NCBI GenBank assembly: GCA_001598975.1 | Contig: BBXU01000057.1 | Coordinates: forward strand, 1-29,269 | DNA: 29,269 bases | Direction of reading: 5' to 3' | DNA from: Parachlorella kessleri | Lineage: Eukaryota > Chlorophyta > Trebouxiophyceae > Chlorellales > Chlorellaceae | Shown: piece by piece, positions 13,837-24,952 of the stretch | Position numbering within the stretch: the first letter of the stretch is position 1 | Layout: every line of letters begins with the position of its first letter | Program-made: the position numbers and the translations under genes | Notes under the pieces: model-generated | Database searches by the model: none | What the model was told of the DNA's origin: nothing | Seen by the model: the letters and a program-made list of their open reading frames with translations, nothing else

Positions 13837-15514
13837 GATGCTCTCCGAATCGAAGCAAATTGTGGGGAGAGAGCAGCGAGGTGAGTTGTCACTAAGGCCT
13901 GCGGCCCCTGCTGTGCCATTGTCCAGCTGGACGGGCCATCTGATCCCTAGCTGGGGTTCTTCTAATACCTGGACTCCAGAGGGACTATATGATAGCAGTA
14001 GTGGCTTTCATGGCGCTTGGCCTGCTTATGTCGGCTGCAAGCGTGGGAAGACCATTTGATATTCCTTAGGCAGGGAACAGTCCAAGGAGTGCTCCTCTCC
14101 GTGCAGGGAAGGACCCTGGAAGGGAATAGATATTGCTAACCTTTGATTTGCTGCCAATGCCATCAGCCTCAAGCTTTGGTAGTAGGCTGTGTTGCTATAC
14201 GGTGGGCCTTGGCAGCTTCCACGTACAGATCTGTGGGTAGTGGATTAGCGGTATTCAGCACAAATACTGCACGGTGTGGGCCAAGGAGTACACACCTGCC
14301 AATTTTTCTGTGCTGCAGGCCGCTGGGAGGGAAAGGCAACGCGCTGTCACAAGGCGCTCCTGTGGGCGTTATGTCACTGTGGTAAAGCCCTTGTACACCA
14401 GTCACTCCCGGTCTGGCGGTGCTTGAGAGGGGCGTTAGCATTGGCTCAATGTGCCTGCGCAACTGCGTTGCCTGGACCAAGTGCTGTGCAGACACGTACC
14501 CTGCAGCAACACAGACTGAGAAGGGCCTGGCTCCGTTCCTCTCTGCTGCCCCTCAGGCCCGAGGATCCTTTATTTCTTGTACAAGTACAGCGGCACCGGT
14601 GAGCTGCACTGGTGGCCCGCTTCCACCCTCCATTCTATTCCGTACCAGGGAAGTGATTTCGTGAAATTGCTACGCGTTCTGTCGGCCACGGGGTGGGGTA
14701 GTTAACTACACGGTTCGACCTCTGGTGTAGTTGTACCCAGCACGGCCACTACCGTCGCGGAATGGTTTTCTCAGAAAAATGCTGTCGAGTTGACATGCCT
14801 CAACGCTTCAAGAGCTCCCTGCTGTTCACAGTGCCGTTGGGCAGGACCATCTCTAGTATCGCCAGAGCGGCAAGTGGTTAGATAATTAGGGGCACTGGCA
14901 CAGTGACACTTAGAAAGGCAGTGAGCCTCCGCCATCAGTTGAGGCGCCTTAGGCCCTCCTTAATAAAGTTCTGTGTATTCCAGTTATTTCAGCTTTGCTT
15001 TGCATTGGGTTCGGGCACAATCCTTCCCGGCTGCTCTGGCTACCTTGCCTGGCTAGTCTGGCTCTGCCCTCAGCCTTCCTGTGATATGCAAGTGATAGAA
15101 CATACCAAGGCTTGCAAAACCGCAGGTCATCAGGCTTGGTAACTGGCTGTTCTCGTGTGACACGGCACTTACGGCTTAGGGCTGATCATTATGTAAAGCT
15201 CGCCACCAGCCTTTCTCCACAACTTCCCTGCCCCTTCAAGGGAGCTATGACGCCATGGCCAAACATCCGCGGTCTCTGACCCTTGCACCCGACACTTAGT
15301 AAACTGTTTTCAGATTTCCGGCGGCGGCTTCCAGTCTCTACCACGCATTGATTTGTGGCGCTGCCCTGCAAGGCGTGGCCACCTCAGCACTCTAGAGCCC
15401 ACACAGTCATTCGCTTGTAGGAGTGGTGGTGGTTTGTAAACCTCTGTTAGTGTTTCTTCTGCAGCTCTCCCCATGTCTTGTGGCTAGTCCTTCCTGTGCC
15501 GCCAGCCTACAACC
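13837..15514. promoter_or_regulatory. Shared upstream region of divergent SEY1 and PPR genes
   Basis: About 1.7 kb separates the SEY1 start (minus) from the PPR start (plus), so it must hold both 5' UTRs and promoters. Open frames inside show no recognisable domain. I see no convincing TATA box at a sensible distance from either start. Either gene may have an upstream non-coding exon here. Confidence 0.5.
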
Positions 15515-18500
15515 ATGATATCCACAGGACAGTTAGCTCGCTTCCTGTTTGGGGAAGCCCCAGTGGCCAGCACCTCCGGGGTCGCCCGTGGGAACTTCGG
15601 GGCTGGGCAGCGAGGGTTTGTTTCGGCATCGGGCAGACAGCAGGCTCCAGTTCCTGGCTTTACCAACAACCGGGCTGTGGCCGCTAAGCTAGCTATCCAG
15701 GCCCCAGCATATGGAGAGTTTGATACTCGGTTCCAGGCGAACCGTAGGCACCAGCTGCCGCCCGAGTTGCAGGTCAGTCGTGCCATCGTCGTCATGCAAG
15801 CTGGCGCGTGGTAGGAGCACTTGCTGCTGGGAGCTTCATTCGGGGCATAAAAGTGTATTTTGAGACTCCTTGGAAGTGCTTTGGGCATGCTATTGTTCTG
15901 GGTTGTTCCAACCCACTAAGTACCTCTCCAGCTCTACAACAGGCGTCGGTGGTGGGGTGTCTCCTGCTTTCAAGTTCCCACCCCCAGGTAGTACCTTTGC
16001 CCCTGGAGAAACCTGGCTGGCATGCCTGTGTGCCTGCGCAGATCACCCAGTCATTCCCAGAGGGCAACGGCACGCTGCCGGAGGTGCTCTACCGCCTGCT
16101 GGACCCTGCTGCCCAAGTGGAGCTGCCCCCACCAGGCGCTGTGCGCCTCACGCCCTCCGACAACCGCGAGCTGGATAAGCTGGTGGCGGCTCTGGGTCGC
16201 AACAAGGCTACCTGGCGTCGTGCACTGATGCTCCATGAGTGGCTGCTTAAGATTGGGCACCGCCCTGATGACAGGTGAGGTGGCGGTCTACAGAGAGAGT
16301 TTGCTGTTTTGCAGGGGGGTGCTGTTTTGCAGGGGGGTGATGTCGTGGCTAGGTTGACCTGTTTCCTATGGCATGGCTTTGCTGACCTGCTTGCTGCCCT
16401 ACTGCTTCCTGCTGATATGCAGACAGCTTGTAATTTGCACATATGCCGTCGTTTCGTTATGGCCAGTCCCTGGTGTTTGGCTTAAGTGGTTGAGAGCCAA
16501 ACGTTGCCGCCTCCCTGACCCTTCATGCTGCAGGTTGTGTACCACTCTTATCCGCGTGTGCGCTCAGCATGGCCAGGCTGCCACGGCGCTAGCTATCTAT
16601 GACTGGATGCGTGGGAAACCTGAGGAGGGTGGCGCAGGACTGACCGCCACTGTCTACACTTACACAGCTGCCATGCGCGCTGCGTTGTCCGGCAACCTGA
16701 TGGACCGGGCGCTGCAGGTGGGCAATCTGGGGGCTTGCACGGACCTTAGCTTAGTTTGTTCAAGGAGTGGTAGCGGGTGGTGAAGGGGCTGTCAGCAATG
16801 GTAAACCAAGTGCCTACAGGGTCTGGCCGTCATGGTAGTGTGCCATAGGGAGATGAGGTAGATAAGTGCCTCCCCTGCCAGCAACTCGCTGTGGGGCAGC
16901 TTTTGGGCAACCGACCCGCGCTAGGCTTGACAGTTCACACTCCATGCTGGCGTGAGCCTTGGCTGACTGCCGCTCGGTCTGTCACGGCCCTATTGTACGA
17001 GCAGGTCTGGGATGACGCTGTTGCTAACCACAGCTGCGAGCTGGACTGCCGGCTGTGCACCACGCTGATAGAGGTGTGCGCCCGCAAGGGCGACACCGAG
17101 CGCGCGCTGCGCATGTATGCTCAGATGCGAGATGCGCCCAAGGATTCCAAGCTGGCGCCCTCTGGTGAGATGACAGGGGCGGGCGGCGGGCAGGGGAGGG
17201 AGAGGTGTATTGAGAGGCAGTTGTTGGGCAGTGGCTAGTGGTTGTAAGCAGGCCCTCTGGTGGGTTGCACCTGCTGGCTTTGCCTTTCTTTTGGTTTGGC
17301 AAGGCAGGAGCTGCAGTCGTGGCCTTTGAAAGGTCGGAGTTAGGTTTACTGGGCGGCTACAATCGTATGTTCAACTTGGCAGGAGTTGGTCCAGATGCTC
17401 GCGACGTGGTTTCTGGGAGGAGATAAGGGATGCGGCAGCTTGGGTAACGTTACCCATCTTACCCTTGCCTTTGGTTGTTTTTCCAACTGCAGTGCACGCC
17501 TACACTGCTGCCATGCGCGCTGCCGCCGAGGGCGGGCGCTGGGAGGATGCTCTGCATATCTGGGAGGACATGGAGAAGGCCGGATGCAAGCCTACAGGTG
17601 GGGCACGGTGGCAGAGGTTAGGTGGGGTGCTGGGTTTTATGATGTCATATGACTCATCTACACAGCCACGCGGAAAGGTTGAGTTGTTGCCTGGGAGCTG
17701 TGTGCCCTCTCTCTGCTGTTGCTCGGTTGTGGGTCATCAATTGTGGGAGTGCTGCGTCGCAGGAGGGCTTTGCTGTGCAGGGGCACCCGGTAACATGTCT
17801 TGTGTACTTCTTCACCTGCAGGCCATGCCTACGCAGCTGTCATCAGTGCTTGTGCGGCTGGCGGCCGTTGGCAGAAGGCGGTCTCCCTGTTTGACGAGAT
17901 GCTGTCGTGGGGCGTCAAGCCTGATGTCGTGTCCTGCACGGCCCTCATCACAGCCCTGGGCACTGACGGGCAGTGGGAGCGTGCAGAGAAGGTGAGGCGT
18001 GTTTGCTGCTGCGGGCAAGCTGTAGCGGATTGCCACCGCCAAGTTGTTAACCTGCCATTCATCTGCTGCAGTCGCTGCAAACTGTTGAGGCGGTGGGCTG
18101 CATTTTGTGGAACTGTCGTATAGCTTGTGCTGTAGGCAGAAGGGTATGCCAGAAGCCTTTCTGCCACACGTTTAAGATGTCCACTTCCATTTGCAGGTTG
18201 TGGAGTGGATGTTGCGCAGCGACATCAAGCCCAACGTACGTACATACACAGCGCTCATCACCGCCCTGGGCAATGCGCGCCAGTGGGACAAGGCACTGGA
18301 GATTGTGGCCCGCATGAAGCGCCACGGCTATGGTGCTGGCATTGAGCCCAACGCATACACCTACTCTGGTGAGGAACGCGATGGCTGTGCTCCTGCTCCT
18401 ACGGAGAGCCTGTGACTTGCTCAAGCAGTGGTGTCTTTTGCTGGAGCAGCTTCAGCCTGGCTACTTTGGGATGTGTGACATATTGTCTTACAGGTAGAGC

Positions 18501-20865
18501 TCCACATGGAGCATTGGGTGCTTGACAGCCGTGGCATCTACCCTGTCCACTTAATGTGCGGCTGCTTAATGCAGCAGCCAAGGATACTGGGAAGTGCAAC
18601 AAGGTGATTTAGCTCACCTGGGCTTGCTGTGTGTGCTGCACGCAGCGCTGCTGAAGACCATGGGCGAGCAGGGCAAGTGGGCGCTGGCAGAGCAAGTGTT
18701 CAGCGAGCTGGAGCGTGAGCAGCTGTCCCTCATGCAGCGTGAGGCAGAGTTGGAGGCAGGCAGCCCTTTGGGGGGCCTAGCACAGCATGCGCCACTGCCG
18801 CCGGTCAACGTCACAAGTAACGCGCTCAGCGGTTTGGTCAGCCCTGCCAGCGTGGCGGCTTTCCCTGGCATGGGTCGCAGCGCTGCGACCTCTGCGGCCG
18901 GAGAAGTGACAAGCAGCAGCGGCGCCATTGCCGCTGCAGCCGCTGCGGTTGCAGCGCTGGCTGCAGCGCAGCGCAGCTCTGCCAGTGGCTCCCAGTCTGA
19001 CAGCCCACTCTCCTCGTGCTCCGCGTCTGTCAACCTGGGCCCTGCAAGTGCTGGCATTTTGCAGCCAGCAGATGACACGGAGTCGGTGCAAGAAACCCAT
19101 GATGCAGCTGGTGTAGTGACTCAGTCGCTGGGGCAGGTGCTAGGTGCAGAGCTGGATGCTGCTTCAGTGGCCGGCGATGCTGGCTCATCCTGTGCTGCCG
19201 AGTCAGCGGCTGCCTCTCCTTTCTCCTACTTTGGGGGCTTGGCGCCTGTTGCGGAGCCGCTGGGAGTGCAGCCTGTGGGTGGCGCCTGGACCACCGAGAA
19301 CGCAGCTCTGCAGGGGCTGCAGCTGCAGCTGTCGCTCACCAGTTGGGCTGCAGCAGGCCTGATGCCAGAGCTGCCTGCTGCGAGCGCTGCCGCAGCCGTG
19401 GCCAAGGCCCAGCCCAACGTGGTACCAGCCCTGCGCCTCAAGCCTCTCCCCAAGGGCAAGGGCCCAGTGAATGAGGTGGTCTGCGGCGCGCTCATGCTGG
19501 CGTATGAGCGCGGCGGCAAGTGGGAGGATGCTGTGACTGTGCTGGGCAGGGCCAGGGCGCTGGGCATCCAGCCCAACACCATCATGTACAACACAGCGAT
19601 GAGTGCCCTGGGCAAGGCGAGCAAGAGCGACGCGGCCGAGGCGCTGTTCAAGGAGATGCACAACCCAGGTGGGTGATGGTAATGAGCCTGTTTGTACAAC
19701 CCATATATTGAAAGGCTTTGTGTTAGGAAGGTCTACAATATGATGGAAGAGGTTGGCTTTCAAAGAGATTGTGTGTTCTGAATGGTGTGAACTTCATACA
19801 GGAATTCGTGCGAGCAGGTATTCGTTTGAGCTAATTACCGTGCATAATGAGTTGCAAGGTTTTGCTCTGGAGGTGGGCTTAACAGTTGGTCAGGATCAGA
19901 TAGTATGCTATTGGTGACGTAGCTCGGAGGTTCTGTTGCAGATGCGGTGTCCTACGAGACCCTGATTGCCGCTTATGGCATGGCTGGGCGTGCTGAGGAA
20001 GCTGAGAAGTGCTTCAGCGCCATGCTTGCAGCTGGTGAGTTCTGCTGGAGATTGTGGCTGCTCTGGGAGTCGTCTCTGTGGGTACTGTTTTAGGTGCACC
20101 GTGTGATTTGATGGCTTGATGTGCTGGTGATATGCAGGCGGGCATGCAACATGAGCGCCGCATCTCCTGGTGCCTCCTGGTCGTGTTTGTCTGTGGGCCC
20201 ATCAAGCAGTGTTGGCGTGAGTCTCGCTGAATATATGGCCGGCTCCTCCCTGCCCGTCATGTGTGCAGGGCTACACCCGCGCGACTATGCCTACTGCGGC
20301 CTCATCGCCGCCCACTCTTTCCACGGCGACTGGCGCCGCGCGCTGCAAGTCCGCGACCGCATGCGCGCCGCGCGCGCGGCGCTGACCGTGCACGCGTACA
20401 ATGCTTTGCTGGCAGCCTGCGACCGTGCGCAACAGTACGAGCGGGCGCTGCAAATACACCGCGAGATGCAGGCTGACGGTGTGCAGCCTAATGCCATGAC
20501 CAACCAGGTAAGGCGTGGGGACAGTACAGAGTGCTTTCATTGCTGTCGCGCTCTGGGGTGCATGGATTAACAGGCTAGCATGATAGTAAGGTGGCTCGGG
20601 GCAGACGCTGCCATAAACTACAATCTGTCAGGCCTCGCGTGTCTCGGCAAGAATGTGCCTTAGGGTTGTACCACGCTGGTAAGCTAACATGAGCCAACTA
20701 ACATCATGATGTTTCTGACAGCCACGTGCTTTCATGCTGTAGCTGATGGAAGGCGTGTGTAAGGGTGGCGTGCGGGCGGTGGAGACCCAGCAGGCAGCGG
20801 CCGCAGCCCTGTCAGCAGCTGTGGCTGCCGCTGGCACGCTCATCATGCGCGCTGGTATCTTCTGA
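15515..20865 (+). CDS. Pentatricopeptide-repeat protein, probably organellar (complete, 11 exons)
   Basis: PPR proteins bind single-stranded organellar RNA and control its stability, processing or translation. Exons: 15515-15772, 16042-16274, 16534-16717, 17005-17164, 17493-17597, 17822-17991, 18197-18368, 18646-19668, 19942-20034, 20269-20507 and 20743-20865; phases agree and give about 919 aa. The N terminus (residues 1-50) is rich in Ser, Ala, Gly and Arg and nearly free of acids, like a transit peptide. About 13 PPR-like units run from about residue 160 to 880, for example VHAYTAAMRAA, VVSCTALITALG, VRTYTALITALG, TIMYNTAMSALG, DAVSYETLIAAYG and VHAYNALLAAC. A low-complexity Ala/Ser-rich insert of about 240 residues (about 455-692) interrupts the array. 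No SMR, DYW or other C-terminal catalytic domain is seen; the protein ends in a short Ala-rich helix. I cannot name its target RNA or an ortholog with confidence. Confidence 0.93.
16303..16338 (+). repeat. Perfect 18-base tandem duplication in a PPR intron
   Basis: The unit GCTGTTTTGCAGGGGGGT occurs twice without a gap (16303-16320, 16321-16338), 29 bases after the donor at 16274. Each copy contains a pyrimidine-rich stretch plus CAG and so resembles a 3' splice site; the one that keeps the frame is at 16533. Probably harmless because it lies too close to the donor. Confidence 0.8.
18726..19440 (+). other. Low-complexity Ala/Ser-rich insert within the PPR array
   Basis: Inside the single large PPR exon (18646-19668), about 240 codons have no PPR signature and are dominated by Ala, Ser, Gly, Pro and Gln, with one run of alternating GCC/GCT/GCA/GCG codons near 18926-18966. 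A clear PPR unit (ALLKTMGEQGKWALAEQVF) precedes it and another (VVCGALMLAYERGGKWEDA) follows, so the insert splits the superhelix. It remains fully open in frame. Confidence 0.85.
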
Positions 20866-22722
20866 GGAGGTGGGGGTGTCAGGTGCTCTGATGGTTGTCC
20901 TGGCGTATCGGTCGGGAGCACTGGCTCCCTGGAATAACTTCGGTCGTTGAATGCATGCTGAAAATGCCACCCGTGGGTTTGAGCAAGATCATTGAGAGTG
21001 CGAGTTCAAGGACTACTGACATGAGGTAAATAACAGGAACTGCGTTAGATTGAGGTTGCTGCTTTTTTGAGGTAGTTCGTATTTCTCTGAAATGAACTGT
21101 GTATGGGGCTTAGAATTAGGCGTGTCCCAGCCCGAGTTGAGTAGCTGAGTACCAGCTTCGCCATCTTCTCTAGCTTACATTGGTTGTGTTGCGCCGTGAT
21201 CACACCGTCCTGTTGGGTGCTCCCAAGGTGCTTGCCCGCGTGGCCACCCCGCTCCCGAGTGTATTGATGCCGGGAGGGTTGGTTTGCGAGGAGTAGTTCT
21301 CACCTGTATGACATGCTCACATTCTAGCTCGTACCTTACTTTCACAAGCCGGCGTTTCGCGTTGTTGCTGCTCCCTGCGTGTACTGGTTATCTTGTCATC
21401 CTACCTTGGCGCACCTGCGTTCCTCTGGCGCTGGGAGCTGATGCCACATTGGTGGCCCCTGGCCTGCTTGAACTGCGTTCCTTTGCTGCTTTCGCATACT
21501 CTCTGGGGGGTGCACTGTGAGCTGCGGGGTAGGCGCTGAGCGCCGCTGCTTGTGCAGCCCCGCAAGCCTCCAGGCCCCTTCACCCTTCTCCCTGACAAGC
21601 CGATCAGTACTGTCCTCCTGATCCCTCAGCGCTCTTCACTGTTTGCATTTTGGGTGTTAGGCTTGCGTTTTTGCTGGGTTCATGACTTCTTGCGCATTCG
21701 GTCCGGATTGTTTCGCAGATTCTTTCACCCATGTGTTCAGCCCTTGATACAATTTGGGCTGGGTCTGTTGCTGTGTTGATCCGTGGAGATGTGGTAGATG
21801 TGGATGTGGCTAGTGGTGTGCAGTTTGTAGACTCGCTGTAGCCCAGTACAACCTCGCCCATACGCTCGATTTTTACAATGTTTTGCCGATGTCTGGATGG
21901 ACAGTGTCCCCTTTCTCAGGGTGCTTTGTGTTGATTTCCTTGCAGTCTACAAGACAAGTTGCGGCTGCTGTCGTGTACTCTGGAACCCGGGACTCAGGCC
22001 TATCCTATGCCAGCATGATGTGGGTTGTATAGGTGTGCCACTCGTTGAGGCAGGGGACAGCAAACCTTTCTGTCATTGGAAGGCTGCAAACTATGCTTGG
22101 GGCTGAAGCTCATTCGGCATAATTTCCGGTTGTGCACATGTAAGTAAAGACTACCTCTCTCAGTCATTCCCACAGAGCAGCATTGCACGCCACGGTGCCA
22201 CACTTTGATTAACTATACTGCTGACCCCTTCATCAGCATGTAAATAGTGAATGGAGTTTTGAGAGCAGTTGCGTCACTCTTACATGTCACTTACATGTGA
22301 CAGCACGTGCAGCTGAGAAGCCTGTGGCTTCCTTCTTTCAGCCCAACCGCCGGTTCCGAAGTCACTTTCGAGTTACTTTCGCATCTTCTGGCAACACCAG
22401 ATCGGTTTTCTAGTAATCAAGTGCAAACTTCTGCTAAAGCTAGCATAAGTTGCACAAGTGTACAGTCTCAGTCAGGGTACTAATCCAGCACACCCCAATA
22501 TCATATCTTTATACACAGTTGTGGCTGCTCGTTTCCAAGACGTTGAATGACTGATCCACGTGATTGTAACTGCGTTCCAAGCTTGTACAAGGCACTAGGA
22601 GCTCCACTGTCCTCATAGAAATGGGTTCCAATTGCACATCGTGTGATGTCAACATAGCGTGAAATATGCAAGTCGGTCTGGCAAAGCATGAGCCAGTCAT
22701 GGACCAAGGACATTGACAGCAG
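20866..22722. other. Intergenic region between convergent PPR and ABM genes
   Basis: About 1.9 kb that should contain both 3' UTRs. Candidate TGTAA signals are at 22137-22141 (plus strand, far from the PPR stop) and at 22280-22284 and 22291-22295 (minus strand). Open frames of 60-85 codons show no recognisable domain and no consistent splice structure. I see no further gene. Confidence 0.55.
22280..22295 (-). terminator. Double TGTAA signal downstream of the ABM gene
   Basis: The plus strand has the direct repeat CTTACATGT at 22279-22287 and again at 22290-22298, giving TGTAA twice on the minus strand, about 430 bases after the ABM stop codon. This is a plausible polyadenylation signal for that gene. 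Confidence 0.45.
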
Positions 22723-23349
22723 TCACATGAACCCCCATTCGCTCTCTAGGTACGATTGCCCTGTAATCTGTATGTCAAACTGTTTCTGGGCCTCCTTGAA
22801 GGCAAAGAACGGCTCAGAAGACCGATGAAGCCCTGTGTATGCCTGCTTGTGTGAATACCTGCTTGGTGCACAGAAAACAGCCGGGTGAATCCTGCGGACT
22901 TGCTAACAGCAGGCTTACATGCGATGCTTGGACTCCATGCCTCACCTTTCATACACCAAAACCTTGGTAGGGTCATTGTCAGCCACAAGCCATTTGTAGG
23001 ACAGCGCTCCTGGCTCTTGTGTGCGAGTGTGCGTGGCCAGCTTCTTCCACACTTGCAGCAGCGCATCTCTGTCCTGTGTGCTCTTAAACTTCAGCCCCAC
23101 AGCCAGCACAAAGCCGGCCTACAAAATCAACCGAAGCTAGGAGTGGTACACTGGCGGCTGGGTTGCTGTTATGGTGTTCAGTGGGGTGGCTAGACCACCC
23201 AGACAAGCAGCAAGCAAAAGGCCGACACGTGCACTCGCCTGCTTTGTAGCAGGTCGACTGAGTTGGCCCTGTTGCTTTCCAGTTATGTATGTGAACCAAA
23301 GAGCAACCAGGGCAACGGCGATGAGAGCGACTGTCCTATTCTGTGACAT
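22723..23349 (-). CDS. ABM-domain (antibiotic biosynthesis monooxygenase-like) protein with N-terminal anchor (3 exons)
   Basis: Exons on the minus strand are 23349-23239, 23118-22946 and 22858-22723, giving 139 aa. Residues about 7-22 form one hydrophobic segment (TVALIAVALVALWFTY) that acts as a signal peptide or membrane anchor. Residues 38-139 look like a single ferredoxin-like ABM domain: a strand FVLAVGLKFK, a helix RDALLQVWKKLA, then the family-typical GALSYKWLVADNDPTKVLVYERYSHKQAYTGLH split over the second junction, then a helix with FFAFKEAQK. ABM proteins include cofactor-free oxygenases and haem-degrading enzymes, but many have no known activity, so the substrate is open. The first intron is only in frame with a GC donor (CAG|GCGAGT). 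The start codon lies 238 bases from the divergent F-box gene. Confidence 0.85.
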
Positions 23350-23587
23350 GACATGTCAGACCTTTTTGTGTCAGTCTCGGGAGTAGCTGCCGTAGACGGC
23401 TGACAGTTAGCCTAACTATATAACAGTGAGCAAAGGGGAGCAGATACCGTGGTGATACCCCATGTGGCATCTATGAGTTAGGCTGGCCTGCCTGATCGCT
23501 GGAGAGCTGCAATAGAGTGCCAACAGTAAGGAACATCGAGGGTGATCCCTGTGGCTCGTTTGGGTTTATCGTCCCTTAAGTGGAAGG
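23350..23587. promoter_or_regulatory. Compact bidirectional promoter region between ABM and F-box genes
   Basis: Only 238 bases separate the two divergent start codons. TATATAA lies at 23417-23423, about 70 bases upstream of the ABM start on the minus strand and 165 bases upstream of the F-box start. A perfect palindrome TGACATGTCA (23349-23358) touches the ABM start codon. Function is inferred only from position. Confidence 0.5.
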
Positions 23588-24911
23588 ATGCCGAAACTGG
23601 CGCAACTACTTGATTTGAGTGACGACGTTCTCCTAACCATCGTGGAAGAAGCTGTTGACTCTGGGGTCCCTTACCTCCGTAGCCAAAAGAGGTTTGCCAT
23701 AACTTGCAGTGTTTTTGGGATAGCTCGTCTTGGGCGTCCCCGCTTTGATAGGTTCCCCGGTCATACAAACAGTGCAGGACTTCTCCGACGCTTGCAGGCT
23801 GAAGGTGGCCCTAGTCTGCCACCGCTTTGCAGCACTGGTGAGACGCAGCCCGCGCTTCTGGGCTGTTGCGCAGGTGCCAGTGGCCCGTTGCGCCCAAAGG
23901 CTGGCCAGCGGTGGCAGGGCAGCAGGGCAGTCATATATAAACGACCTCCGGCGCAAGAGCCAGTGTGTGCGCTGCCTGCACCTCAACTATGACGATGTCT
24001 ACTCCAGCGGCAGCGCAAGCAGCCTTCGGGGCCTGCTGACGCAGCTGGTAGCAGCCGTGCCCCTGCTGGAAGAGCTCTGGCTGGAGTCAATTCCGGAGAC
24101 GGCCTGGTTCGACCGCCTCCTACTAGCTTGCCCCACCACGCTTGCCGAGCTGGCCTTGACGTCTTGCAGCCTTGCCTATCTCCCTGCGGCTGTCTCTGGG
24201 CTGTCAAACCTGACCTGCCTGCACTTCAACCTGCAGTCGGGCGCTGGCCTCAGCGTCAGCGCCAGCTCCTTGACTGTATTGGGGCAGCTGGCAAACCTCC
24301 AATGCCTGCGACTTTTCAGAATCACACAGCTTCCGTATCAAGTTGTTGCCCTCGGAAAGCTGACACTGCTGCAGCTTTCAAACAGCAATCTTGCAATTGC
24401 CGGAGAGGCTGCCCAGCTCCATGAGTTGGGAGGTCTGGGCAGCTTGAAGGAGCTGAGGTGCGTTGCGGGGAGTGATGGGAGGCTTGCTGCAGGGACCAGG
24501 TATTTGTCGTCTTGCAGTGTGTACGGCAAGAAAGGGGGTTTGGGTGACACTTGTCAGTTGCTGTGTTTGTTAAGGGGGTGACGCCAAGCCAGCTGCTGTT
24601 ACGAGCGTCAACTTGGAGTACACAGTACAGGGAGGTGACTAAGGGTCATTCACTCCCATGCGTGCAGCTTCTTAGGTTGCGACATGCAAGCTGTCCCTAC
24701 GTCCCTCAGCTGTCTGGTCTCTCTCACCCGATTAACTATTTATGGGTGTCAGTTGTTGGACCTGCCAACCAGCTACAAGTCTCTGTTGTCGCTCACTTCG
24801 CTCCCTGGCCTGGCGGAATTTTGGATGCAACTGTTTGATGGCCGCCAAGGGAGGAATATCGCCTCCCTGAGTCAGCTTACAAGGCTGGCTGACTGGAATC
24901 GGAGGCCATGA
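23588..24911 (+). CDS. F-box and leucine-rich-repeat protein (3 exons, first junction uncertain)
   Basis: F-box proteins recruit substrates to SCF ubiquitin ligases through Skp1; LRRs usually bind the substrate. The F-box is split: exon 1 gives LLDLSDDVLLTIVEEAVDSG and exon 2 gives DACRLKVALVCHRFAALVRR followed by SPRFW, matching the pattern LP..(I/L)L..I.......VC..(F/W)..L.......W. Exon 2 (about 23778-24457) then carries irregular LRRs (LEELWLESIP, LAELALTSCSLAYLP, LTCLHFNLQS, LQCLRLFRITQLP, LTLLQLSNSNLA). Exon 3 (24668-24911) adds GCDMQAVPTSL and LTRLTIYGCQLLDLP, then ends. Total is about 333 aa. The donor of intron 1 is unclear: 23665 keeps frame with acceptor 23777 but is not a strong GT site; a phase-1 alternative near 23678 with acceptor 23772 is also possible. 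The LRR region ends abruptly, so a further exon or a truncation is possible. Confidence 0.8.
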
Positions 24912-24947
24912 GATTGTTCCTTGCGCCATGCATGGGACTCCCATAGC

Positions 24948-24952
24948 TGTAA
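24948..24952 (+). terminator. Possible TGTAA polyadenylation signal for the F-box gene
   Basis: TGTAA occurs 37 bases after the F-box stop codon. It would give a very short 3' UTR. If it is used, the gene ends here and the abrupt end of the LRR region is real. Confidence 0.4.

Noticed and set aside
14693..14730. GGTTCGACC near 14708 as a possible tRNA B box
   Set aside because: The motif is incomplete and no cloverleaf or A box could be drawn in the preceding 60 bases.
21284..21779. Two open frames of 75-78 codons after the PPR gene
   Set aside because: Composition and lack of splice or domain support suggest chance frames in the 3' intergenic region.
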